Below, in pieces: positions 1 through 7,020 of a stretch of 17,500 nt of DNA. Origin of the DNA: Chrysomallon squamiferum (Eukaryota > Mollusca > Gastropoda > Neomphalida > Peltospiridae); NCBI GenBank assembly GCA_012295275.1, contig CM022675.1:11574516-11592015 (forward strand), given 5' to 3'. How positions within the stretch are numbered: position 1 is the first letter of the stretch; each line of letters begins with the position of its first letter. The translations under genes and the position numbers were made by a program. A model generated the notes under the pieces. The model did no database searches. It was not told the origin of the DNA and saw only the letters and a program-made list of their open reading frames with translations.

Positions 1-248
1 GAGAAGTTGATGACGTAATCAGTGCTTCTGTTAGGGGTTTTTTATGATTTCCACTTTGGTAGGGCGTTGGTGGGTGTCGGTTTAGCGAATATGTGTTAAT
101 TAGTTTATTTTTTTGTTAAAATACTTGAACAGACTTAGATTAAAGACGATTGTATTCATGCTTGATGATGCTAAATGACTATCGTCATCGTTGCTGTCGA
201 AATTTACTACTACACGAAGTTAATCGGAATAGTCTTAGTCCGTTGTCG

Positions 249-277
249 TTTTTTTTTTTTTTTTTTTTTTTTTTTTT
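249..277. repeat. Poly-T tract (29 nt)
   Basis: An uninterrupted run of T directly precedes the 69 bp tandem duplication. On the minus strand it is a poly-A run, which could be a retroposon tail, but no retroposon body or target-site duplication is visible. Confidence 0.95.
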
Positions 278-278
278 C

Positions 279-416
279 AAAATGTCCTGGTATTTAAAAT
301 GCTTACAGTTATAATTTCCATGACGTCATATGTTCTGTGATGTCATTAAAATATCCTGGAATATAAAGTGCGTATTGTTATAATTTTCTTGACGTCATAT
401 GCTCTGTGATGTCATT
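279..416. repeat. Two-copy 69 bp tandem duplication with CRE palindromes
   Basis: Copy 1 is 279-347 and copy 2 is 348-416. By eye 59 of 69 positions agree, with no gaps. Each copy holds the full cAMP-response-element palindrome TGACGTCA (321-328 and 390-397) and, 17 bp further on, TGATGTCA (338-345 and 407-414), one transition away from the palindrome. The 3' half of the unit is much better conserved than the 5' half. CREB/ATF proteins bind this motif in animals; whether the unit acts as an enhancer here is inference. Confidence 0.9.
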
Positions 417-482
417 AACTTTGTTTAATTCCGATTATTAATTCTTTATTATTTTTTTTCTCTCTCCCTTTAAAATCGTTTC

Positions 483-486
<4 letters not shown>

Positions 487-568
<82 letters not shown>
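487..568. repeat. (GA)n microsatellite, about 41 units
   Basis: A perfect dinucleotide array with no interruption. It is a polypurine/polypyrimidine mirror repeat, a class able to form triplex (H-) DNA and to bind GAGA-type factors. Confidence 0.97.
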
Positions 569-572
<4 letters not shown>

Positions 573-839
573 AATCAGTGTTTTGTTTTTTAACTAAGAG
601 CCAAAAGAATATAATTTTTTAATATTTAACAAGAACTATAATTACTCTAATTACTGTTGGTTAAAACAAGATATCGTTTCGTTTTTGCTAAAAGTTTAAC
701 GCAAAAGAAACCAGAACAGCGCCAAAGTGAACTACGACGTCCATGACAATCATTTGACGTCAATAACCGAACGCTCTATAGATTAAACATTAATTTAAAA
801 ACAAATGCATATAGTATTTAAGAGAGTGAAAATTATTTG

Positions 840-840
<1 letters not shown>
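569..840. other. Unique AT-rich stretch with one full CRE palindrome
   Basis: No reading frame of note. It holds another TGACGTCA at 755-762, preceded by ACGACGTCC at 733-741. With the duplicated unit upstream, that makes three perfect CRE palindromes in the first 800 bases. No TATA box or splice signal is convincing here. Confidence 0.5.
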
Positions 841-901
<61 letters not shown>

Positions 902-1017
902 GTGGATTCAAAAACACATATATATAATTCTTTTATATAATATCCTTACATGTTTTGTTTCAGATATTTCTGAATCCACTTTAACAAATATATATATATA
1001 TGTGTGTGTCTGTGTGT
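841..1017. repeat. A-run, (TA)n and (TG)n around an inverted repeat
   Basis: An 18 nt A-run (841-858) runs into about 40 bp of TA repeat. Next come AGTGGATTCA (901-910), a roughly 60 bp AT-rich centre, and its exact reverse complement TGAATCCACT (971-980). A second TA tract (989-1000) and a TG tract close the structure. Terminal inverted repeats next to TA-rich DNA recall a small non-autonomous DNA element or a hairpin locus, but only 10 bp pair perfectly, so this is not proof of a transposon. Confidence 0.6.
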
Positions 1018-1109
1018 CTCATTCTGTAATTACCATTTACTCATTTTCGAATTTCCCTCCATTTATTTATTTTCCAATAACACGTACAACACAAACATAC
1101 TGCTTAACG

Positions 1110-1214
1110 GTAAGTTGACCATTATTGGTGATAACCGCCATAACTTTTAACGGCGGGGATGTGTTAAGTGAAATATTTAACTGTAATGACGGTGTCGTTT
1201 TATTTCTATTCCAG
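1110..1214 (+). other. Candidate short intron (105 bp)
   Basis: The donor AACG|GTAAGT begins at 1110. The acceptor is a T-rich tract ending TTCCAG, with AG at 1213-1214. A branch-point-like TAATGAC lies at 1184-1190, its A about 25 nt before the AG, which is normal spacing for animal introns. If it is removed, the flanks share one frame that stays open from before 1001 to a TAA at 1262-1264, but no ATG is seen in that frame and no protein is recognised. It may belong to a non-coding transcript or arise by chance. Confidence 0.25.
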
Positions 1215-1395
1215 CCTTTACATCGACAGATCGTAAAAAACTACGACTAGCTGAAACAAACTAAACAGGACTTAATTACATTTATCCAGAAGTCTGCAAC
1301 TAGACGAAATGATCGTGTTTCGAACATACAGGAAAACAGACAGGAAATGTAGATTGAAATATGAGATTAGTACAGAATGGAAAAAAATTTGGTTT

Positions 1396-1540
1396 ATACA
1401 TACATAGTTATATACATATACATACATACATACATACATACACACATACATACATACATACACACATACATACATACATACATACATACACACACATACA
1501 ACGGCAGGTATGTATGTGTATATATGTATATATATAAAAA
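1396..1540. repeat. (CATA)n/(CA)n array that flips to TATG
   Basis: Tetranucleotide CATA units mixed with CA fill about 1396-1500. After the short unique spacer ACGGCAGG (1501-1508) the strand sense flips to TATGTATGTG (1509-1518), followed by TA repeats and an A-run. The two sides can pair as a hairpin. Both strands are open here only because the repeat lacks stops in some frames. Confidence 0.9.
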
Positions 1541-1740
1541 AAAAAATCAGTGCGATAAAGAGCATTTTGTATTTTCTTTATGTTTCGATTTTCATGTGCA
1601 TTTTTATTTATTTACTTTTATTTATTATTTTCTTTTTTCCATTGCATTTTGAATCTTGTTTTCTTTTTCTCTGTCAGTCTTTAACTTGAATTTTCCTTTC
1701 TTTTTTTGTTTCCACTTTCCTTTATTGTTTTATTTATATA
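1541..1740. other. T-rich low-complexity stretch
   Basis: TTTA- and TTTC-rich sequence on the plus strand with no gene signal. Confidence 0.6.
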
Positions 1741-1890
1741 TATATAGATTTATTTATTTTATTTATTTATTTATCTATCTATTCATTTATATATATGTAT
1801 ATGTATACGTGTGTGTGTGTGTGTGTGTGTAAATATATATATATATATAAATGAATAGATAGATACATAAATAAATAATACATATATATT
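1741..1890. repeat. Palindromic TTTA/TCTA/TA structure around (TG)n
   Basis: The left arm at about 1763-1796 (TTTA, then TCTA, TTCA and TA) is repeated in reverse complement at about 1843-1878, with one obvious change near the outer end of the right arm (ACATA for ATA). Between them lie a TATG block and a GT array of about 20 bp. The pairing arms are about 34 bp, so the segment can extrude as a long hairpin. Confidence 0.85.
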
Positions 1891-1941
1891 TATATTTATA
1901 TGCAGGTTTGTTTAATCATATATAGATATATATGTATGTAT

Positions 1942-1949
<8 letters not shown>

Positions 1950-1999
<50 letters not shown>
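1950..1999. repeat. (TA)n microsatellite, about 25 units
   Basis: A perfect alternating TA array preceded by TATG/TGTG units at 1932-1950. Confidence 0.97.
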
Positions 2000-2004
<5 letters not shown>

Positions 2005-2520
2005 AATGTATTTATATATTTATTTTTTTATTATTATTTCTCTCCTTCTTTTTTTCTGTCTATTCTAAAGATGTACAGGTGCATCTTTTTTTCTTTCTTT
2101 TTTTTAATGTTTTCCCCTTTTATTGTATTTCACATAAAAATCAAAACCTTGTCAAAAGTAAATTTCACTGTAGAAATGGATGCCTCGCATTACTACAGCA
2201 AACAGAGATATAAGACAGTTTTATTAGTGTTAAAAAAAATGTTAAACCTTCAGTTTACAGTCCCTGGGGCTAAACGTAAGTAACAAAATTACTTACGAAG
2301 TACTTAACATTTATTTCAAAACCTTCAGCCGTCGTCGTCGTGGTGGTAGAGGATGCAACTCGATCGTAAAGCAAAGCCCCCGTCTAAGTCGTAGTAGACC
2401 AAATATTTATCATTTCTTTCTTTCTTGAGAAATTGACTATTTTTCCCGATCCACCGAAAAGCTCCGCTGCTGTGTTTTGTTCCAGTGAAATTGTAGATTT
2501 AAGAAATAACATATGAAAGA
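2000..2520. other. T-rich to mixed non-coding stretch
   Basis: T-rich up to about 2130, then more mixed. It contains the palindrome CGTAAGTA/TACTTACG (2275-2282 and 2290-2297) and a short GTC run (2330-2340). A frame open through 2283 ends in about 40 non-repetitive residues that match nothing I know. Confidence 0.5.
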
Positions 2521-2640
2521 TCGTTCGTTGTTTAGGTTTTGGTCATATTGTAAGAGCAAAGGTTTTTGTTGTTGTTTTTTTTTTCTTTCTTTCGGGTTTC
2601 TTCTTTATGTATTTATGACAATGAAAGAAAAATTTATGAT

Positions 2641-2700
2641 TTAAAATATATATATATATTTATATTTAAATAAATAAAGGGTTTTTTTATATATATATCA
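2641..2700. repeat. TA/TTTA low-complexity patch
   Basis: Short TA and TTTAAATA runs on either side of a T-run, with no further signal. Confidence 0.8.
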
Positions 2701-2789
2701 CATAAAAGTATACAGTAGGACTTTAACAAAAATATACAGTTTTGCTGTTGTTGTCTTTGTTGTTTTGTAGTTGATAATATTACTGTCGG

Positions 2790-2808
2790 TATCTTCGTTG
2801 TTTTGTTG

Positions 2809-2839
<31 letters not shown>

Positions 2840-2930
2840 GATCATTATTATAATAATAATTATTATTATTATTATTATTGTTGTTATTGTTTTTGTTGTT
2901 GCTGCTATTATTACTGCTATTGTAGTCCTT
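2790..2930. repeat. GTT/ATT compound trinucleotide array
   Basis: GTT units give way to TTA units, a short AATAAT flip around 2850-2860, TTA again, then GTT and GCT. The flip makes a perfect palindrome AATAATAATTATTATT inside the array. Confidence 0.9.
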
Positions 2931-3039
2931 AGACTATCATCTTTTTGTTTTCCCAGCACAAAAACTCAAAATTAACAAGACATTGTAATTTTCAACAAAA
3001 AGAACAAATAAAAATACAATAATATTTAAATCTTTATTT

Positions 3040-3665
3040 CCCCCGACATCACCGCCGTCGTCTTCATCATCACCATCGCCAGCCGCTCCAACGGGCTTTC
3101 TCTGGAATAACGCACAACGACACTTAATGCACGGTCGCGTTATTTCGTTCCCAGGGTTCACGTCACACCTTGCACCCAATTCTCGGCCATTCTGGCGGCG
3201 CGCGCCATCGCCCATATTACTTTTATTCCCAGGGTTTTTTTATTTTCCTGAGGACGCCACCTTCGATACGAAGCGTCGATGTCAGTGCCTCCAAAGCAAA
3301 CACAAGCCTTTCACGAAGATGTAGATCTCACGTTATCCTCGGTAGTAAAAATATCACGAGGCAACAAAAAGATCATCACCGTCCATCTCGTTATCAAAAA
3401 ATGTTTGCCACCGGCCAGAATACATACGCGCGCACGCGCGCTCCAAAAAACGCAGACGATTTCCGTTTGTTTGTCTGGTCGCGCGTTCGGGATAATGGAA
3501 GATGGTCCATTTTCATTTGGTATAAAATGGCAATAATAAAATCTCGCATAAACCCGAGGTCTGGGCTTTCGCCGAAGAGACGGGCGGGTTTTTACGAATA
3601 AAATGGGGGAAAGGTTAGAAGGGAAAATATTGACAGAGGCATGTCGATACAAGTAATTAGTTAGA
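3040..3665. promoter_or_regulatory. CpG-rich island with TATA box, probable promoter
   Basis: This block is visibly richer in G+C and CpG than its surroundings. It holds the palindrome GGCGCGCGCC (3197-3206), a direct repeat TTCCCAGGGTT (3148-3158 and 3226-3236), an alternating CG/CA tract (3420-3441) and TATAAAA at 3521-3527, which would place a rightward start near 3550. AAGATGGTC (3499-3507) resembles a YY1 site. Frames on both strands are open for over 100 codons (plus 3170-3601, minus 3311-3652), as expected from stop-poor DNA; neither product is recognised. I read it as a promoter or 5' leader, possibly bidirectional. Confidence 0.45.
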
Positions 3666-3674
3666 TTGAGTGGT

Positions 3675-3767
3675 ATGGGTGATAGCGACGTCTACGACAT
3701 CAGCAACGACAGTTCAGGTCAAAAATCAGCATCGAACATCAGAGCGTCATCGTCCACAACAGGAGCA

Positions 3768-3829
<62 letters not shown>

Positions 3830-3872
3830 GATAATAATAATAATAATAATAATAAAAATAATAATAAATTAA
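3675..3872 (+). CDS. Weak candidate short ORF or first exon downstream of the TATA box
   Basis: An ATG at 3675, with G at -3 and G at +4, lies about 150 bp after the TATAAAA at 3521. It opens a frame beginning MGDSDVYDISNDSSGQ. After about 30 ordinary residues, rich in Ser and Asp, it runs straight into an ATA array and becomes poly-Ile until the stop. The poly-Ile tail argues against a real protein of this form. A splice donor before the array would be needed, and none is convincing. The product is not recognised. Confidence 0.12.
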
Positions 3873-3905
3873 TAAAAAATAATAATCATATAATAATAAT
3901 AATTA
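3770..3905. repeat. (AAT)n microsatellite
   Basis: Nearly perfect trinucleotide array from about 3772 to 3868 with single interruptions (one ACG unit near 3829), then a degenerate AATAAT tail. Confidence 0.96.
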
Positions 3906-3979
3906 GTATGATAATTCAATTAAAAGAAACAACAGCAATATTTTAACAAAATCGTTGAGATCAGAAATTATTTTAAGAA

Positions 3980-4140
3980 AACAAAAATAGCATTATTATT
4001 ATTATCGTCGTCGTCATCATCATTATCATTATCATAATCAAAATCATAATTATTAATATTATTCTATTTTTTGTTATTATTATCGTCATCGCCATTATTT
4101 TTTTTATTTTATTATCATAATTATTATTTTAATTATTAAT
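3980..4140. repeat. Degenerate ATT/GTC/ATC trinucleotide array
   Basis: Blocks of ATT, CGT, CAT and ATT units follow one another while roughly keeping the three-base period. Confidence 0.85.
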
Positions 4141-4250
4141 GTTGATGTTTTTAAGGGTTTTGTTTTTTTGTTGTTGTTGTTAAAACATTTTATACAGTTA
4201 TATAAGGCGTCAATTATATCAATTTTAAATTCAAATACAAAATTATTTTC

Positions 4251-4273
4251 TTTAATGATGATGATGATGATAA
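4251..4273. repeat. (GAT)n short array
   Basis: Seven to eight GAT/ATG units in an otherwise unremarkable AT-rich stretch (4141-4340). Confidence 0.9.
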
Positions 4274-4343
4274 TATTAAAAATACAAGTTGTAATAGTGA
4301 TACTTTTATTCTGGACAAGTAGTAATTTTATGTAGCTACGATT

Positions 4344-4507
4344 TAGTAGTAGCAGTAATAATAGTAGAAGTAGCAGCAATAGAGTTAGTATAGTAGCGTA
4401 GCCATAACAGTAATTGTCATGGTGGTATTAGGAGCAGTAGTAGTAGCAGTAGGAGGAGTAGTAGTTGATGTAGTTGCTGTAGTAGTAGTAGTAGTCATAA
4501 CAGTAGA
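4344..4507. repeat. Degenerate (AGT)n block, first of three
   Basis: AGT units interspersed with AGC, AAT, AAG, GGT and TGT over about 160 bp. Similar blocks lie at 5825-6060 and 9911-10135, all in the same orientation. It looks like an old trinucleotide array worn by substitutions. Confidence 0.85.
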
Positions 4508-4699
4508 TTCGTACTTGATGTATAATACGATCGGTTGAAAATGCTAACAGTAGTGGCATTCGCGTTGTTAAAATAACAGAAAAAAAGAAAGAAATTAAGA
4601 TAAACGATGAACTATAATGAAAACAAGAATTTCTCAATGTACTTTTTAAAGTTAGTTACAGTCTAGATAACTAAATTTAACTTAATAATAAAAATATAT

Positions 4700-4729
4700 A
4701 TTTATTTATTTATTTATTTATTTATTTAC
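4700..4729. repeat. (TTTA)n microsatellite
   Basis: About seven perfect tetranucleotide units, just left of the E-box island. Confidence 0.95.
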
Positions 4730-4740
4730 TATAAAATGTA

Positions 4741-4980
4741 TTCAAACTGCGAGATTTAAACTGTTTCCGTACAAGACTTCGCTGTCTTGACGAGCCAGAC
4801 ACTTGTTTTCGAATTAAAGGTTATTGGTCATGCGCAATTTAAAACGGAACATGATCTAAACGAGCACGTGATATGTCCATCACGTGACGACAAGACTAAG
4901 GCTTGCTAACAGGCCGTGACAAAACACACCGGCCCGTACGCATAAAGGTCAAAAAGCCAGAACGCGAAATCGTAAACTGT
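4741..4980. promoter_or_regulatory. Unique island with paired E-boxes, probable regulatory element
   Basis: In order it carries a hairpin CAAGAC/GTCTTG (4772-4777 and 4784-4789), a reverse CCAAT box ATTGG (4823-4827), an NRF1-like half site TGCGCA (4831-4836) and two CACGTG E-boxes (4865-4870 and 4881-4886). The E-boxes form a palindrome, CACGTGAT, six bases, ATCACGTG. A nuclear-receptor-like half site AAGGTCA follows at 4945-4951. CACGTG is the core bound by USF, MITF/TFE and MYC/MAX proteins. No TATA box or downstream coding exon is visible, so promoter and enhancer are both possible. Confidence 0.45.
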
Positions 4981-5152
4981 GGAGAGTATATCGTTTTCAA
5001 ACCAGCTCTGTATGAATTATAAACACATTATAAATAAACTTACAATAAAGAAACAAAATATATCATTACTCTTTTTTTTTTATGAAAAGCATGAGAATAA
5101 GGTGATGAAGAAGGACAAGACAAAGAAGAAAGAAAGAAAGAAAAATAGGGAA

Positions 5153-5155
<3 letters not shown>

Positions 5156-5186
<31 letters not shown>
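5156..5186. repeat. Poly-T tract (31 nt)
   Basis: Uninterrupted T-run. The preceding 50 bp on the plus strand is purine-rich (GAAAGAAA units). Confidence 0.96.
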
Positions 5187-5187
<1 letters not shown>

Positions 5188-5480
5188 GATCGAAACTGAA
5201 ACTGTTGGCTTCACGGGCCAGGCCAGACATTTTTATTATTTATAAATACTCTCCTATCTTTGAGTTACAAGCATGACAGGCCTTTTGGATGATAGCATTT
5301 CGAGTTACATGAACCGTTTTATGATAATCTCTTTCTTCCTTCCTAAGGAATTCAAACCTAACTGAGTTTGTAATGTAATCAAGAACTTGTGAAATTTCTG
5401 TCGTAATGTCTGTCTGGCCATTGAAAACTGGTGAAAGAGGATACTGTTTGAATTTCGAAACAAATGAAACTGGAGATTTT
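5187..5480. other. Unique stretch without gene signal
   Basis: About 290 bp of ordinary AT-rich sequence between the poly-T run and the compound array. The minus-strand frame through it is open but continues into translated microsatellite, and no protein is recognised. Confidence 0.4.
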
Positions 5481-5483
5481 AAA

Positions 5484-5706
<223 letters not shown>

Positions 5707-5824
5707 GTTTGGATCTCATTTCAGGGAGAAAATTATAAAACAAACTTCCTTGAAAAACGTAAATAAACTTACCTGTAAAAATACAGACTTCTATTTATTT
5801 TTTATTATTTATAATTTTTATTAA

Positions 5825-5980
5825 AGTAGTAGTATGTTAGTAGTAAAAATAGAAGAAGTAGAAATAGAAGTAGTAGTAGTAGTAGAAGTCAATAGTAACT
5901 GTAGTAGCAGAATTGCTGTAATAACAGTAACGGTAATAATAGTGGTAGTAGCAATAGCAGCAGCCACAGTAGTAGAAGTA

Positions 5981-6011
<31 letters not shown>

Positions 6012-6064
6012 AACGAGTAGTAGCTGTTGTTGTAGTCACAATAGTAGCTGTAGATGTAATATAG
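5825..6064. repeat. Degenerate (AGT)n block, second of three
   Basis: About 240 bp of AGT-derived triplets with AAG, AGC, AAC, GGT and TGT variants and little loss of phase. The stop-free frame gives only Val, Ile, Ala, Glu and Thr with few exceptions, as expected from GTA/ATA/GCA/GAA/ACA triplets. Confidence 0.88.
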
Positions 6065-6218
6065 TATTTATTATATAGAAAATATTTATCTAACAAACTA
6101 AATTCTAAAATTCAACAGTGTATTAACAATGACAGTTTTTAATGTTTCAGAAACACAGGAATTTAATCATGTTGTCTTTCAACAAACGACTAAATAATTA
6201 TTTTTAAGTTAAAAACGT

Positions 6219-6220
6219 CA

Positions 6221-6273
<53 letters not shown>

Positions 6274-6321
6274 CATTATTATTATTATTATTATTTATTA
6301 TTATTATTATTATTATTATAT
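6219..6321. repeat. (ATT)n microsatellite
   Basis: About 100 bp of ATT units with one CATT and one extra-A interruption. Confidence 0.96.
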
Positions 6322-6357
6322 TTCGTTAACTCTACTGCACAAACTACGTTATTTGTC

Positions 6358-6408
6358 ATATAATATAATATAATATAATATAATATAATATAATATAATA
6401 TAATATGA
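6358..6408. repeat. (TAATA)n pentanucleotide array
   Basis: Ten perfect copies of TAATA, a five-base period unlike the di-, tri- and tetranucleotide arrays that dominate elsewhere. It sits immediately left of the CpG-rich promoter region. Confidence 0.95.
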
Positions 6409-6429
6409 TATACTTCATAATAAACTATG

Positions 6430-6967
6430 ACGCAAACAAGACTGACGTCATACTAATCGTACAACAATGGAAAACGAAGCGATATGACGACACAGCACAG
6501 TACAACAGAGTACTATTTTAACACAGAGGACGCCCTTCGAAACGATATAATAACATTCTTCAACGCAGTGCGGTATAATTTTTAACGACAAGTTTTTGTT
6601 TAAGACGGAGGAGAGTGATCGGGGACAGTAACTTTCGCTCTAATAGGTGTCGCTGTGTGAGGCTCCCCTTGGCTTTTCCCGCTTGACCTGCGGAGCCATT
6701 TATACGAGAAAATCAGGTGCACGAGAACCGAGAGTCTTCCCCTTAAAATCACCATGAAGAGCAACGAGCATTTCTTTTTGCGGCGAGAACGTAGTCTTTT
6801 AATTTGGTTGCGGCGGTGCATCGGGAGCCCTCGGTGGAGAACGTGGGCATGCAGCGGACATTAGCGGAATAACATTGAGTAACTGGCGAAATAAAAACGC
6901 ACCGAACAGTTTTGAAATTCAAACGCGTCCGCGTTTTGTTGCCTTTTTCAAAGCTCAACAAACCAAG
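6430..6967 (+). promoter_or_regulatory. CpG-rich promoter and 5' leader of the candidate gene at 6968
   Basis: Sequence complexity and G+C rise abruptly after the TAATA array. A perfect CRE palindrome TGACGTCA lies at 6443-6450 and TATAAT-like sequence at about 6544-6550 and 6574-6579. CpGs become frequent from about 6590. The stretch ends at an ATG with a donor 53 bp further on. The order CRE, AT-rich element, CpG-rich leader, ATG, donor is what a rightward animal promoter with a short first exon looks like. The start site cannot be fixed by eye. Leftward activity is also possible. Confidence 0.5.
6754..6864 (+). CDS. Candidate upstream ORF, 36 codons
   Basis: The ATG at 6754 sits in CACCATGA, with A at -3, a strong animal initiation context. 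The frame runs 36 codons to TAG at 6862-6864 and begins MKSNEHFFLRRERSLLIW, Arg- and Trp-rich and not recognised. It is in a different frame from the ATG at 6968. If the transcript starts upstream of 6754 it would be an upstream ORF able to dampen initiation at 6968. A second tiny ORF begins at 6849 (8 codons counting the stop). If transcription starts downstream of 6754, neither is relevant. Confidence 0.2.
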   Translation: MKSNEHFFLRRERSLLIWLRRCIGSPRWRTWACSGH

Positions 6968-7020
6968 ATGGCCGGACCCCCTGCCGCGCGCGGGAAACGG
7001 GCTCTCCGCGTCTGCCCACG
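6968..7020 (+). CDS. Candidate first coding exon, product unknown
   Basis: The ATG at 6968 is in the context ACCAAGATGG, with A at -3 and G at +4, a near-ideal animal start. It reads 17 codons, MAGPPAARGKRALRVCP, and ends with CG before a consensus donor GTAAGT at 7021-7026; any following base completes an Arg codon. Nine CpGs lie in 6961-7020. Read without splicing, the frame stops at once (TAA at 7022-7024), so the ORF depends on the intron. The frame is also open upstream to a TAA at 6800. The peptide is basic and Pro/Ala-rich and is not recognised. No acceptor or second exon could be assigned, so the intron may run beyond the window. Confidence 0.4.

Noticed and set aside
2937-3215. Minus-strand 92-codon frame with a Cys-X2-Cys-X-Cys run and an acidic stretch
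   Set aside because: The acidic and Gly-rich part comes from degenerate GTC/ATC triplets, the rest is hydrophobic AT-rich translation, and no zinc-binding domain can be completed.
6600-6961. Minus-strand frames of 70 and 73 codons across the promoter
   Set aside because: They overlap each other and the stronger plus-strand signal, are unrecognised, and fit the reduced stop-codon density of a GC-richer island.
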